A stretch of DNA of 34,171 nt from Deltaproteobacteria bacterium (GCA_003599195.1 QZIZ01000078.1:1-34171), one strand, 5' to 3'. Counted from the stretch's first letter, positions 15,800 to 25,012 are shown. Notes: generated by a model not told the origin, from the letters alone. Numbers and translations: made by a program.

Positions 15800-17035
15800 T
15801 TGGGTTTTTTTGAGACATTCGTGGCCCTGCGCTACCTGCGGGGAGTCAGAGGGGCCAAAGGCTTCATTTCCCTGAGCACTCTCATTTCCACCGCGGGGGT
15901 AACGGTGGGGGTGATGGCTCTGGTAGTGGTCATCGGGGTGATGACCGGTTTCGACCAGGATTTGAAGAAGAAGATTCTCAGCGTCAACGCCCATATCATT
16001 GTGACTCAGTCCGGAAACAGCATGGCGAATTACCGCCAGGCCGCGGGCCGGATCAAAAAGATCCCCGGAGTGGTGGACGGCTTCCCCTTTATCTATACCC
16101 AGGTGATGTATTCCGCGCCGGGGAATATTTCCGGAGGGGTCATCCGGGGATTGGACCTGGAGACCATCCGCCGGGGCGGCCCCAAGGGCCTGGAGGTGAT
16201 TAAAGGGCGCTTTGCGGACCTGGCCGAGGCCGGCGCGGCCGAACCGCCGCGGATCGCCATCGGCAACGAAATGTCCCGGAACCTGAACCTGAACCTGGGA
16301 GACTACCTGAACATCATCTCTCCCCTGGGCACCCTCACCCCCATGGGCCGGATGCCCCGGATGAAAGTCTTCCGGGTGACCGCCATGTTTCACTCCGGCA
16401 TGTACGAAATCGACAATACCCTGGTTTATACCAGCATCCCGGCCTTGCAGGAGTTTCTGGGCCTGGGGGACCGGGTCACCGGTTTCGAAGTGGAAGTGGG
16501 AGACATCTACCATGCCGGCCGGATAGCCGCGGCCATTCAAGAAAAGCTGGGCCCGGGCTTTACCGCCAAGGACTGGATGCAGATGAACCGCACCCTCTTT
16601 TCCGCTTTGAAGCTGGAAAAGATCGCCATGTTCGTCATCCTCACCCTGATCGTCCTGGTGGCCGCGTTCGGCATTGCCAGCACCCTGTTCATGATGGTCA
16701 TGAGAAAAACCCGGGACATCGCCATTCTCAAATCCATGGGCGCCACCCGCCAGAGCATCCTGCGGATTTTCATCCTGGAGGGGCTGGCCATCGGCGTGAT
16801 CGGCACCGGCATCGGCGTGGGACTGGGGCTGGGGCTGTGCGCCCTCTTGAAGCGGTACGAGTTCATCCAACTGCCCCGGGACGTGTACTACCTCTCCACC
16901 CTGCCGGTGAAGGTGGAGAGCCTGGATCTGGCGCTGATAGTGGCCGCGGCCATGGCCATCAGTTTCGTGGCCACCCTCTACCCCTCCTGGCAGGCGGCCC
17001 GGATGGATCCGGTGGAGGCGATCAGGTATGAGTGA
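15800..17035 (+). CDS. lipoprotein-releasing system permease LolC/LolE, paralogue 2
   Basis: Second LolC/E-type permease, also 411 aa with the same topology: N-terminal span (about 20-48), periplasmic domain, three C-terminal spans (ILTLIVLVAAFGIASTLFM, the GLAIGVIGTGIGVGLGLGL region and LIVAAAMAISFVATLYP) and the C-terminal YPSWQAARMDPVEAIRYE. It also starts with TTG, preceded by GAGGGAG at about 15782-15788. Equal length and strongly conserved ends indicate a tandem duplication that diverged mainly in the periplasmic domain, consistent with LolC and LolE forming a heterodimer. It is followed by lolD after a 236-bp repeat-rich gap. Confidence 0.92.
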   Translation: MGFFETFVALRYLRGVRGAKGFISLSTLISTAGVTVGVMALVVVIGVMTGFDQDLKKKILSVNAHIIVTQSGNSMANYRQAAGRIKKIPGVVDGFPFIYTQVMYSAPGNISGGVIRGLDLETIRRGGPKGLEVIKGRFADLAEAGAAEPPRIAIGNEMSRNLNLNLGDYLNIISPLGTLTPMGRMPRMKVFRVTAMFHSGMYEIDNTLVYTSIPALQEFLGLGDRVTGFEVEVGDIYHAGRIAAAIQEKLGPGFTAKDWMQMNRTLFSALKLEKIAMFVILTLIVLVAAFGIASTLFMMVMRKTRDIAILKSMGATRQSILRIFILEGLAIGVIGTGIGVGLGLGLCALLKRYEFIQLPRDVYYLSTLPVKVESLDLALIVAAAMAISFVATLYPSWQAARMDPVEAIRYE

Positions 17036-17243
17036 GTTACGGGTTACGGGTTGCGGGTTAGAGGTTAGAGACCAGGGGGGGGCAGGGTTAGTTATCAATA
17101 ATTCAGTTATCAGTGAAAGTCACCAGAGGATAATGAGGCGAGATGTAGTTGAGGACAGAGGTTGCGGGGTATGGGTTAAAGGTTGGGAGCCGCAAATCAC
17201 CCGCAACCCGCAACTCGTAAGAAACTCGCAACTCGCAACTCAC
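17035..17243. repeat. inverted pair of 7-bp-period arrays (GGGTTAC/GGGTTGC)
   Basis: 17035-17070 carries GGGTTAC/GGGTTGC/GGGTTAG words beginning at the stop codon of the second lolC/E gene; 17199-17243 carries the complementary type (GCAACCC, GCAACTC). They enclose about 130 bp with another copy of related words near 17160-17185. The right array ends about 17 bp before the lolD ribosome binding site. Confidence 0.65.
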
Positions 17244-17271
17244 AAGATTGACGCCCCCAGGGGAAAGTGAT

Positions 17272-17982
17272 ATGGTAGGCGGACGCCTAGAGGAAAAACC
17301 GGTAAAGGTCAGGATTCGAGGACTGACCAAGACCTTCAAGCACAACGGCATCCAGGTGGAGGTGCTCCAAGGGGTGGATCTGGATATCTTCACCGGGGAG
17401 ACCCTGGCCGTGGTGGGAGCTTCCGGGGTGGGCAAATCCACCCTGCTCCATATCCTGGGAACCTTGGAACGGCCTTCCGGGGGAGAGGTGCTCTGGGATG
17501 GAGAAGATGTCTTTTCTCTGGATGACCGCCGCCTGGCGGCCTTCCGCAACCGCAAGGTGGGCTTTGTCTTTCAATTCCACCATCTGCTGCCGGAGTTCAA
17601 CGCCCTGGAGAACGTGATGATTCCGGGGCTTATCGCCCGCCTGCCCCAATCCCGGATCCGGGAGCAGGCCGAGGCCATGCTGGTCAGCGTGGGTTTGAAG
17701 GAACGTCTGACCCACCGGGTTTCCACCCTTTCCGGGGGGGAGCAGCAAAGAGTGGCGGTGGCCCGGGCCCTGGTGCTAAACCCGGAAGTGCTTCTGGCTG
17801 ACGAACCCACGGGCAATCTCGACCCCAAGATCGGATTCCAACTCCAGGAGTTGTTGCTCAAACTTAACCATGAACGAGGCCTAACTTCGGTCATCGTCAC
17901 CCATAATATGGAGTTGGCCCAGGCCTTGGACCGGCGGGCCACCCTGATGGACGGCAAAGCGGTAATTTTACAGGGGGGATGA
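17272..17982 (+). CDS. lolD: lipoprotein-releasing system ATPase LolD
   Basis: ABC ATPase that powers lipoprotein release by the LolC/E permease. The 236-aa product shows Walker A GASGVGKST (49-57), a Q-loop in FVFQFHHLLPEF, the signature LSGGEQQR, Walker B VLLADEPTGNLD and the H-loop IVTHN. FHHLLPEF and the Asp-rich DEPTGNLD are typical of LolD/MacB-type ATPases. I choose the ATG at 17272, preceded by GGGGAAAG (17260-17267), over an in-frame TTG at 17248 that lacks such a site. The stop is 1 bp before bamA. Confidence 0.94.
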   Translation: MVGGRLEEKPVKVRIRGLTKTFKHNGIQVEVLQGVDLDIFTGETLAVVGASGVGKSTLLHILGTLERPSGGEVLWDGEDVFSLDDRRLAAFRNRKVGFVFQFHHLLPEFNALENVMIPGLIARLPQSRIREQAEAMLVSVGLKERLTHRVSTLSGGEQQRVAVARALVLNPEVLLADEPTGNLDPKIGFQLQELLLKLNHERGLTSVIVTHNMELAQALDRRATLMDGKAVILQGG

Positions 17983-17983
17983 G

Positions 17984-20629
17984 GTGTTTAAACGCCTGGC
18001 GATTTTAATCCTTCTGGCACTGACCTGCTCCGGGCCGGCTTTGGCTCAGGATGATCAGATAGTCTTCAAAAAAACAGCAGTCCTGCCCTTCACGGTGGTC
18101 AGCAAGGAGCCCATGGAGCAGCTAGGGGAGAAGCTCCGGGAGGAGATGCAGGAACGCCTGAAGAGCGAAGGCTTCACCCTGGTGCCCCGGGAGGATTTAC
18201 ACCGGGCACTGGCCAAGATCAAAGAACCCTTGAACGACACGTTGGCCCAGGAAATCGGCCGCCAGGTAGGGGCCGAGGTGGTGATTCTGGGCCAGTTGAT
18301 CAAGGTGGGCGAGGCCCTCTCCCTGGAAGTGAAGATCCTGGACCTCGCCAAGAAGGTGACCACGGCCACGCTCAAGCTTCAGGGGACCGGGATGAAGGCC
18401 CTCCCCGGCCTCAGCCGCCAGATAGCCCAGGAAACGGCTCTCAAGATCATGGGCAAAGAGCGGATTGTCAAGGTCATCGTCAAGGGGAACCGGCGCATTG
18501 AGAAGGACGCCATCCTGGGGGTCATGCAGACCCGGGAAGGGGAGATGGTTTCCCCCGGCCGCCTGCGGGACGATTTAAAGGCCGTCTATAAGATGGGGTA
18601 TTTTACCGATGTAAAACTGGACATCAGCGATACCCCGGAAGGCAGGGTCTTGACTTTGCTGGTGCAGGAAAAACCGGCCATCAAAGAGATCCTGGTCACG
18701 GGCAACGATAAGATCAAAAAGGACAAAATCCTGGAGGTCACCGATCTCAAACCTTTTACCGTCGCCTCGGAAGGCGCGATCCGGGAAAATATCAATAAGA
18801 TCGTCCATCTCTACCGGGAGAAGGGATATTACCAGGCCGCGGTGACTTATGAATTGCAGCCGGTGACCAATACGGAAGTAAACCTCGTATTAAAGGTGGA
18901 TGAAGGCGGGAAATTAGCCATTAAGAAGATCGAATTCGAGGGCAACAATAACATTAAGAGCAAAGACCTGCGCGGGGTCATGGAGACCAAGGAAAAAAGC
19001 ATCTTTTCCATCATCACCGGCGCAGGGAAACTGAGCAGAGACACCCTGGAGCGGGATCTGGAGAAAATCGCGGCCTACTATTTCAATCATGGGTATATCA
19101 AGGCCAAAGTGGGAGAACCCAGGATTGACATCAAGGAAAGCAATATCTTTATCACCATCCCGGTGGAGGAAGGCCCCCAGTTTAAAGTGGGCAAAGTCGA
19201 TTTCACGGGCGAGCTGCTGGAGGATAAGGATAAGCTGCTTAAACTCATCGAACTCCCCAAGGAAAAGGTTTATAGCCGGGAAGTGGTGCAGCAGGATCTG
19301 ACCTCCCTGTCCGATTTTTACGCGGACTTTGGATTCGCCAATGCCGACATCACGCCTTTGATTAAGGAAAATCCGGAATCCCTGACAGTGGACGTAACCT
19401 TCGAGTTCCGGAAAGGGCCGAAGGTCTATTTCGACCGCATCGAAATCGCGGGCAACGTCAAGACCAGGGACAAAGTAATCCGGCGGGAATTGCGAGTTTA
19501 CGAACAGGAGATGTTCTCCGCCACCAAATTGAAGGAAAGCATCAAGAACCTGCGGCGCCTGGAATATTTTGAGGATGTGAACTTCAGCACCAATCCGGGG
19601 AGCGCGCCGGACCGGATGAATCTTAAGATCACCGTCAAAGAACGGCCCACCGGCACCTTCGGGATCGGCGCGGGCTACAGCACCCAGGACCGCTTGGTGG
19701 GGCTGGTGGAAGTCAGCCAGAACAACCTCTTCGGCCGGGGCCAGCAACTGAAATTACAGGGTATTCTGGGCGCGATATCCTCCCGGTTCCGGTTGAGCTT
19801 CACGGAGCCTTACCTGTTCGACCGGCCCTTGTCCACGGGGTTTGACGCCTTCTTCTGGGAGCGGGAATACTCCGAATACACGCGGAAAAGCAAGGGCGGG
19901 GATATCCGTCTGGCGCACCCCCTGCGTTGGAAGTATACCCGCATCTACGGCATGTATCGTTATGAAAACGTCAACTTAAGCGGCCTGCAGCCCAACGCCT
20001 CCCCGGTCTTGCAGGAGGCCGCCGATATTCATAATACCAGCGCCGTCTCCCTGTCACTCCGGCGGGATTCCCGGGATTCCACCTTCGCTCCCACCGGGGG
20101 CTCCGACAACAGTATCAGCGTGGAAATGGCGGGTTTGGGGGGCGATAGCGGATTTATGCGTTACATCGTGGAATCCGGCTGGTATTTTCCGCTATTTTGG
20201 AAAACCGTGGGCGTTCTGCACGGGCGCCTGGGATATTTACAAAGAATCCCGCCAAGAGCCCTGCCCGCGTACGAGAAGTTTTATCTGGGCGGCATCGATT
20301 CCATCAGGGGCTTTAAATATGCCGATATCAGCCCCCGGGACCCGGTCACCGGTGAGCGTATCGGCGGCGATAAATTCGTCCAGTTTAACGTGGAATACCG
20401 CTTTCCGCTGATTAAAAAGCTGGGAGTGATGGGCACCGTCTTTTTCGACGCAGGCCAAGTCTATGGCAGCGGACAGTCCTTTTTCAGCTCCATCCGCACC
20501 TCGGCGGGTGCGGGTTTTCGTTGGTTCTCACCCATGGGCCCGCTGCGGGTGGAATGGGGCTACAATATCGCGCCCAAACCTTTTGAGAAACACAGCGCCT
20601 GGGAATTCACCGTGGGCAGCCAATTCTGA
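17984..20629 (+). CDS. bamA: outer-membrane protein assembly factor BamA with extra N-terminal domain
   Basis: Central component of the Bam complex that folds beta-barrel proteins into the outer membrane. The 881-aa product (GTG start, purine-rich ribosome binding site) has a signal peptide (about 1-21, ending ALAQ), an additional domain of about 130 residues (about 29-155), five POTRA domains from about residue 162 (KVIVKGNRRIEKDAI) to about 535, and a C-terminal 16-strand barrel ending in phenylalanine (VGSQF). The extra domain (KTAVLPFTVVS, VPREDLHRAL, EIGRQVGAEVVILGQL) resembles TolB/FlgT-type alpha-beta domains and is absent from E. coli BamA. Next genes: skp and the lpx cluster. Confidence 0.94.
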   Translation: MFKRLAILILLALTCSGPALAQDDQIVFKKTAVLPFTVVSKEPMEQLGEKLREEMQERLKSEGFTLVPREDLHRALAKIKEPLNDTLAQEIGRQVGAEVVILGQLIKVGEALSLEVKILDLAKKVTTATLKLQGTGMKALPGLSRQIAQETALKIMGKERIVKVIVKGNRRIEKDAILGVMQTREGEMVSPGRLRDDLKAVYKMGYFTDVKLDISDTPEGRVLTLLVQEKPAIKEILVTGNDKIKKDKILEVTDLKPFTVASEGAIRENINKIVHLYREKGYYQAAVTYELQPVTNTEVNLVLKVDEGGKLAIKKIEFEGNNNIKSKDLRGVMETKEKSIFSIITGAGKLSRDTLERDLEKIAAYYFNHGYIKAKVGEPRIDIKESNIFITIPVEEGPQFKVGKVDFTGELLEDKDKLLKLIELPKEKVYSREVVQQDLTSLSDFYADFGFANADITPLIKENPESLTVDVTFEFRKGPKVYFDRIEIAGNVKTRDKVIRRELRVYEQEMFSATKLKESIKNLRRLEYFEDVNFSTNPGSAPDRMNLKITVKERPTGTFGIGAGYSTQDRLVGLVEVSQNNLFGRGQQLKLQGILGAISSRFRLSFTEPYLFDRPLSTGFDAFFWEREYSEYTRKSKGGDIRLAHPLRWKYTRIYGMYRYENVNLSGLQPNASPVLQEAADIHNTSAVSLSLRRDSRDSTFAPTGGSDNSISVEMAGLGGDSGFMRYIVESGWYFPLFWKTVGVLHGRLGYLQRIPPRALPAYEKFYLGGIDSIRGFKYADISPRDPVTGERIGGDKFVQFNVEYRFPLIKKLGVMGTVFFDAGQVYGSGQSFFSSIRTSAGAGFRWFSPMGPLRVEWGYNIAPKPFEKHSAWEFTVGSQF

Positions 20630-20706
20630 TCTCACGGCCTCAGGCCTTTTCTTTCCCTCACCAGTGATGGTGGATGATTCCGGTAAATATTTTAGGAGGC
20701 AAGTGC

Positions 20707-21216
20707 ATGGTCAAATTAGGTTTCGGTTTGTTGTTAACCCTGGGATTGATTTTCAACCCCCTGTGCCTGGCTGCCGCGGATCTTAAGATCGGGGTGGTGG
20801 ACAGCGCCGACATTCTGGAAAAATCCGCGGATGGCAAAAAAGTTCAGGATGTTCTCAAGCGCAAGGGTGAAGAATTGGGCAGGACCCTGCAAAAACAGGA
20901 GCAAGATATTGGCAAGGCCATGGAGGACTTCCGGAAACAGGCCGGGGTGATGAAGGAAGAGGCCAAAAAACAGCGCCAGGAAGAACTCACCAAACGGGCT
21001 AATGAGTTCCAGAAGAAAGTGGCGGACGCGGACAAGCAGATGAATCTGTTGAAACAGAAGGAAATGGAGCCCCTCCTGAAGAAACTGGAACAAGCGGTGG
21101 CCGATGTGGCCAAGGAAAACAAGCTGGAGATCGTTTTGGACCGCCGCGGCTCAGGTTTGCTGTACATGGCCCCCGCCATGGACATCACCGAAAAGGTCCG
21201 CAGCCGCTTCCGTTAA
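20707..21216 (+). CDS. skp: periplasmic chaperone Skp/OmpH
   Basis: Trimeric periplasmic chaperone that carries unfolded outer-membrane proteins to BamA. The 169-aa product has a signal peptide (MVKLGFGLLL to about residue 23, ending LAAA), a short beta part (LKIGVVDSADILE) and a long charged coiled-coil arm (about 50-140) rich in Lys/Glu/Gln, the tentacle of Skp. AGGAGG just upstream supports the ATG at 20707 rather than an ATG 33 bp earlier. A short GC stem followed by a T-rich run (about 20636-20653) lies between bamA and skp and could be a weak attenuator. Confidence 0.9.
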   Translation: MVKLGFGLLLTLGLIFNPLCLAAADLKIGVVDSADILEKSADGKKVQDVLKRKGEELGRTLQKQEQDIGKAMEDFRKQAGVMKEEAKKQRQEELTKRANEFQKKVADADKQMNLLKQKEMEPLLKKLEQAVADVAKENKLEIVLDRRGSGLLYMAPAMDITEKVRSRFR

Positions 21217-21226
21217 TAGTGTCGCC

Positions 21227-22270
21227 GTGGAATATACCCTCGGAGAATTGGCGGCCCTTCTGGGAGGAAGGCTTCAGGGACCGGCTGACCTGAAAATTCA
21301 AGGCATTGCCGCCATCGACCGCGCCACTCCCCGGGACATTACCTTTATTACCCAGAAGCGTTTTGCCCGCCTGGCGGCCCAGAGCCAGGCGGCAGCTTTT
21401 ATTGTGGGCCCGGATCAGGGCAGCCTGCCGCGGCCTTTGATCATTGTCGAGCAGCCTTACCTGGCCTATGCCCGGGCGGCCGCCCTCTTCGCACCACCCC
21501 TGAGCCGTTGGCCCGGCGTCAGCCCCCTGGCCTTTCTGGGCCGGGAGGTGGAGATGGGCCAGGACGTCTCCATCGCTCCTCTGGCTTATATCGGCAACGG
21601 CGTGCGCCTGGGGGACCGGGTGACCATCATGCCCGGCTGCGTCCTGGAGGATCTTGTAGAGATCGGCGCGGACAGCCTCCTTTATCCCAATGTCACCATC
21701 TTGCAGCGTTGTCTGGTAGGCCGGCGCGCCATTATCCACAGCGGCACGGTGATCGGCTCCGACGGCTTCGGCTTTGTGCCCGGGAAAGAGGGCCATACCA
21801 AGATTCCCCAATTGGGCATCGTGGTCATCGAGGACGACGTGGAAATCGGGGCCAACTGCACCATCGACCGGGGAGCCCTGGGAGAGACCCGGATCGGACG
21901 GGGCGTCAAGATGGATAACCTGGTGCACCTGGCCCACAATGTCACGGTGGGAGAGCATTCCTTCCTGGTGGCCCAGGTGGGGGTGGCCGGCTCCACCAAA
22001 CTGGGGAAAGGCGTGGCCCTGGGGGGCCAAGCGGGGCTGGCGGGCCACATCGAGCTGGGAGACGGGGTGCAGGTGGCGGCCCAGTCGGGGGTCAGCCATT
22101 CGATACCAGCCGGCCAAACGGTGTCCTGGACTCCGGCCCGGCCCCATATGGAAAGTCTGCGGATTGTGAATCTCTTGTCCAAATTGCCGGAAATCCATCA
22201 GAGACTGAAAGACCTGGAGAAAAGAGTGTCGGACCTGGCCGCAACCACCGCAGAGGAGCCCCAAGAATGA
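21227..22270 (+). CDS. lpxD: UDP-3-O-(3-hydroxyacyl)glucosamine N-acyltransferase LpxD
   Basis: Adds the second acyl chain in lipid A synthesis, acylating UDP-3-O-acyl-glucosamine at the 2-amino group. The 347-aa product has the uridine-binding N-terminal domain (1-100) and a left-handed beta-helix of hexapeptide repeats (about 105-310) with the catalytic histidine in [10 protein letters not shown]. The start is GTG at 21227, 10 bp after the skp stop; this gives the family N-terminus ([14 protein letters not shown]), and upstream in-frame codons lie inside skp. A clear ribosome binding site is not seen. Stop and fabZ start overlap (ATGA). Confidence 0.94.
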   Translation: MEYTLGELAALLGGRLQGPADLKIQGIAAIDRATPRDITFITQKRFARLAAQSQAAAFIVGPDQGSLPRPLIIVEQPYLAYARAAALFAPPLSRWPGVSPLAFLGREVEMGQDVSIAPLAYIGNGVRLGDRVTIMPGCVLEDLVEIGADSLLYPNVTILQRCLVGRRAIIHSGTVIGSDGFGFVPGKEGHTKIPQLGIVVIEDDVEIGANCTIDRGALGETRIGRGVKMDNLVHLAHNVTVGEHSFLVAQVGVAGSTKLGKGVALGGQAGLAGHIELGDGVQVAAQSGVSHSIPAGQTVSWTPARPHMESLRIVNLLSKLPEIHQRLKDLEKRVSDLAATTAEEPQE

Positions 22271-22719
22271 GCAAGCTCCCCCTGAATATGGATGAGATCC
22301 AGCGCATCCTGCCCCACCGCTACCCGTTTCTATTGGTGGACCGCATCATCTCCCTGGAGGAGGGGAAACGGATTGTGGGCGTGAAAAACATCACCATTAA
22401 CGAACCTTTTTTCCAGGGCCACTTTCCGGGACGGCCCATCATGCCGGGGGTGCTCATCATTGAAGCCATGGCCCAGGTGGGGGGCATCCTGGCGTTGGTC
22501 TCCACTCCGGAAAATCTGGGAAATCCTTCGATCTTTCTTCTGGGCGTCGATAAGGTGCGGTTCCGCAAACCCGTGGTCCCCGGGGATCAACTGATCCTGG
22601 AGTTGGAGACCCTGCGCAGCGGCCAGAAATTTTGGAAAATGAAAGGGAAAGCCCTGGTCAACCAGACCCTGGTGACCGAGGCGGAGCTCATGGCCTCCGT
22701 GGGCGTGGAGGGAGAGTGA
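22267..22719 (+). CDS. fabZ: 3-hydroxyacyl-ACP dehydratase FabZ
   Basis: Hot-dog-fold enzyme that dehydrates 3-hydroxyacyl-ACP in fatty-acid synthesis and balances the pool shared with lipid A. The 150-aa product shows the [13 protein letters not shown] motif (15-27) and the catalytic [20 protein letters not shown] with H52 and E66. It overlaps lpxD by 4 bp and lpxA by 4 bp, a tightly coupled operon. Preceded by GAGGAG, supporting the ATG at 22267. Confidence 0.97.
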   Translation: MSKLPLNMDEIQRILPHRYPFLLVDRIISLEEGKRIVGVKNITINEPFFQGHFPGRPIMPGVLIIEAMAQVGGILALVSTPENLGNPSIFLLGVDKVRFRKPVVPGDQLILELETLRSGQKFWKMKGKALVNQTLVTEAELMASVGVEGE

Positions 22720-23531
22720 CAGCGCCTAAAGTTCATCCCACCGCCATCGTGGACGGAGCCGCACAACTGGGGCCGGGCGTAACCGTCGGTCCTTACTCCA
22801 TTATCGAAGGCCGGGTGGCCATCGGTGAGAAGACTCAGATCGGCCCCCACGTGGTGATCAGGGATTTTACCACCATCGGCGCCCGGTGCCGCGTCTTCCA
22901 GTTTTCGGTGCTGGGGGAAATCCCCCAGGATTTGAAATTCAAGGGGGAGGAATCCCGGCTGATTATCGGCGACGACAATACCATCCGGGAATTCGCCACC
23001 ATGCACCGGGGCACCGCCGGGGGCGGCGGCGTCACCAGGATCGGCAACCACAATCTGTTCATGGCTTACACCCACGTGGCCCACGACTGCCACGTGGGCG
23101 ACCGGGTCATCATGTCCAACGCCGCCACCCTGGGCGGCCATATCATAGTGGAAGACCACGCCATTCTGGGGGGGCTGTCCGCGGTGCACCAGTTCGGGCG
23201 CGTCGGCCGCTATGCCTTCATCGGCGGCTGCTCCGCGGTGCATCGGGACGTGCCGCCCTATGCCATGGCCGTGGGCAACCGGGCCAAGCTGGTGGGCCTG
23301 AACCTGGTGGGCCTTAAGCGCGCCGGATTCAGCGACACTGCGCTCCAGGCCCTGAAGCGGTCCTATGAGATCCTATTCCTGTCCGAGTACAACCTGAAAG
23401 AGGCCATGGGCCGGGTAAAGCAAGAATTTCCCCAGGTGCCGGAAATCACCCATCTCCTCCACTTTTTGGAATCCTCAGAACGGGGGCTGCTGCCGGCGGA
23501 TGTCCGAGAACATCGGCTTAATCGCGGGTAA
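22716..23531 (+). CDS. lpxA: UDP-N-acetylglucosamine O-acyltransferase LpxA
   Basis: First committed step of lipid A synthesis: transfers 3-hydroxyacyl from ACP to UDP-GlcNAc. The 271-aa product has a left-handed beta-helix of hexapeptide repeats (about 1-190) and an alpha-helical C-terminal domain. The catalytic histidine lies in [13 protein letters not shown]. The start is GTG at 22716 ([14 protein letters not shown]), overlapping the fabZ stop by 4 bp and preceded by GGAGGGA; the in-frame ATG at 22632 would lie deep in fabZ. The 3' end overlaps lpxI by 32 bp. Confidence 0.96.
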   Translation: MTAPKVHPTAIVDGAAQLGPGVTVGPYSIIEGRVAIGEKTQIGPHVVIRDFTTIGARCRVFQFSVLGEIPQDLKFKGEESRLIIGDDNTIREFATMHRGTAGGGGVTRIGNHNLFMAYTHVAHDCHVGDRVIMSNAATLGGHIIVEDHAILGGLSAVHQFGRVGRYAFIGGCSAVHRDVPPYAMAVGNRAKLVGLNLVGLKRAGFSDTALQALKRSYEILFLSEYNLKEAMGRVKQEFPQVPEITHLLHFLESSERGLLPADVREHRLNRG

Positions 23532-24303
23532 GGGCCAGTTCCCTCTCCTCTTTGCCCAAGCCGCCAAGAAACAGGGGGTTCAGGTCATCGCCGTGGCCCA
23601 CCGGGGGGAAACGGACCCGGCCCTGGAGGGGCTGGTGCACCGGCTCCACTGGGTTTACGTCGGCCAGCTGGGGAAGATCATCCGCATCTTTAAAAAAGAA
23701 AGGGTGAGCCGGGCCGTGCTGGCCGGGGGCATCAGCCGGGGCCGGCTCTTTAGGGAATTCCGTCCGGACTTGCGGGCGTTGAGCCTCATCCGCCGGGTGG
23801 GCGCGGGCCGGGACGACCGGCTGCTCAGGGCGGTGGCCGATGAAATCGAGGGGGAGGGAATCCGGATCGCGCCTTCCACCCTGTTTCTGGACGAGCTCCT
23901 GGCCTCTGAAGGGCAATTGAGCCGCCGGGCTCCCACCCCGGAGGAGCGCCGGGACATCGATTTCGGCTACGAGATCGCCAAAGAGATCGGCCGCCTGGAC
24001 ATCGGCCAATGCGTGGTGGTGCGCCGGGGGGTGGTGGTGGCCCTGGAGGCCATCGAGGGCACGGACGAGACCATCCGCCGGGGCGGGCTCCTGGCAGGAC
24101 CCGGGGCCGTGGTGGTGAAGGTGAGCAAGCCGCGTCAGGATCTGCGGTTCGACGTGCCTGCAGTGGGCCTGGACACCATCCGCACCATGGCGGAGGTTAA
24201 AGCCGCGGTCCTGGCCGTGGACGCAGGGAAAAGCCTGATGTTCGACCGGGAGGAGATGCTTAAAGAGGCAAACGGGGCTGGTATTGCGGTCTGGGGGATT
24301 TAA
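23500..24303 (+). CDS. lpxI: UDP-2,3-diacylglucosamine diphosphatase LpxI
   Basis: Hydrolyses UDP-2,3-diacylglucosamine to lipid X, the step done by LpxH in E. coli and by LpxI (formerly DUF1009) in many alpha- and deltaproteobacteria. The 267-aa product begins [15 protein letters not shown], contains VLAGGISRGRLF and the C-terminal DxxAVGLDTI stretch, and ends MLKEANGAGIAVWGI, all typical. It is the last gene of the plus-strand cluster; lpxB, often next, is not present, and a higBA toxin-antitoxin pair follows 16 bp after the stop on the opposite strand. Confidence 0.93.
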   Translation: MSENIGLIAGKGQFPLLFAQAAKKQGVQVIAVAHRGETDPALEGLVHRLHWVYVGQLGKIIRIFKKERVSRAVLAGGISRGRLFREFRPDLRALSLIRRVGAGRDDRLLRAVADEIEGEGIRIAPSTLFLDELLASEGQLSRRAPTPEERRDIDFGYEIAKEIGRLDIGQCVVVRRGVVVALEAIEGTDETIRRGGLLAGPGAVVVKVSKPRQDLRFDVPAVGLDTIRTMAEVKAAVLAVDAGKSLMFDREEMLKEANGAGIAVWGI

Positions 24304-24319
24304 CAAACAGTGTTTGGTC

Positions 24320-24697
24320 TCACGCGGCAGACTTTTCCAAGGAGTAAGGTTGGATGAGGACCTCTGCCGGTATGCCCAAACCGGCGTGGAGCTTTCGGAT
24401 CATCTCAATGGAGAGGGGGCGCTTCCGGCTGAGGATTTCGGAAACTCTGGCGCGGCTGCCTATATAAGGCTCCAGGTCCCGGCGGGACAGGCCGCGGCTC
24501 TCCATGGTATAGAGAATGGCGGCAATGGGGTCCGGCCAGGGGATGTCGTGGTGTTTTTCTTCGTAAGCCTCAATCAGGGTGGCCAGCACTTCCAGGAGGT
24601 CACCCTCCGGGGTGCCGGGGGAGGCGTCAAAAAGCCGCTCCACCTCTTGCAACGCGGCTTGATGATCCTGTTCCGTTCTGATGGGCCTGATATCCAT
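24320..24697 (-). CDS. higA: HigA-type antitoxin
   Basis: The 125-aa product has a helix-turn-helix domain at about 67-93 (LSRRDLEPYIGSRARVSEILSRKRPLS), characteristic of the HigA group with the SEILSRKR recognition helix. It binds the higBA promoter and neutralises HigB. The ATG at 24697 is chosen over an in-frame GTG at 24706 because GGAGGT (24705-24710) ends 7 bp upstream of the ATG. Toxin first, antitoxin second, as in other higBA loci. The opening residues MDIRPIRTEQDH are the family signature. Confidence 0.92.
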   Translation of the reverse strand: MDIRPIRTEQDHQAALQEVERLFDASPGTPEGDLLEVLATLIEAYEEKHHDIPWPDPIAAILYTMESRGLSRRDLEPYIGSRARVSEILSRKRPLSIEMIRKLHAGLGIPAEVLIQPYSLEKSAA

Positions 24698-24712
24698 TAG
24701 ATTCACCTCCAG

Positions 24713-25006
24713 TCAGATCGTGGCGGCGTTAATACGATCATAGTCGCGGTGGGTCCCGACAAAGCGAATAAAGACAATTCCAAACTCGTAGTTAATCATC
24801 ACCACCAAGCGATAGGTGTTGCCTTTAATATTAAAAACCACACGATTGTGGGCTACAATACTAACATTCCGATATACTTTTTTGATGTCGGCCGGTGACT
24901 TCCATGCGGCTTGCTTGACATCGGCATACCAGGCCCTGAGCGCCTGCTCCGCCGCCGGATGCCGTTCCCAGAATTCCTTGAGGGTCTTTCGGGAAATGAC
25001 CCACAT
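24713..25006 (-). CDS. higB: HigB-type mRNA interferase toxin
   Basis: RelE-superfamily ribosome-dependent mRNA interferase. The 97-aa product starts MWVISRKTLKEFWERHP and contains FNIKGNTYRLVVMINYE (58-74) and VFIRFVGTHRDYDRI (78-92), the conserved HigB core. The ATG at 25006 is preferred over longer in-frame starts because it gives the family N-terminus. No ribosome binding site is visible; a good promoter ends about 7 bp upstream of the ATG, suggesting a leaderless transcript. It precedes higA by 15 bp, in operon with it, and lies head to head with mgtC. Confidence 0.9.
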   Translation of the reverse strand: MWVISRKTLKEFWERHPAAEQALRAWYADVKQAAWKSPADIKKVYRNVSIVAHNRVVFNIKGNTYRLVVMINYEFGIVFIRFVGTHRDYDRINAATI

Positions 25007-25012
25007 AGCAAT

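Noticed and set aside
15731-17098. Long minus-strand open frame (455 codons) opposite the second lolC/E gene
   Set aside because: It lies entirely antisense to a clear LolC/E gene, is rich in His/Gly/Gln/Pro typical of antisense GC-rich frames, and has no recognisable domain.
21104-21226. Upstream ATG start for lpxD inside skp
   Set aside because: It would add about 41 Trp/Pro-rich residues overlapping skp; the GTG at 21227 gives the family N-terminus.
21185-22264. Minus-strand open frame opposite lpxD
   Set aside because: Shadow of the hexapeptide-repeat gene; composition and lack of domains argue against it.
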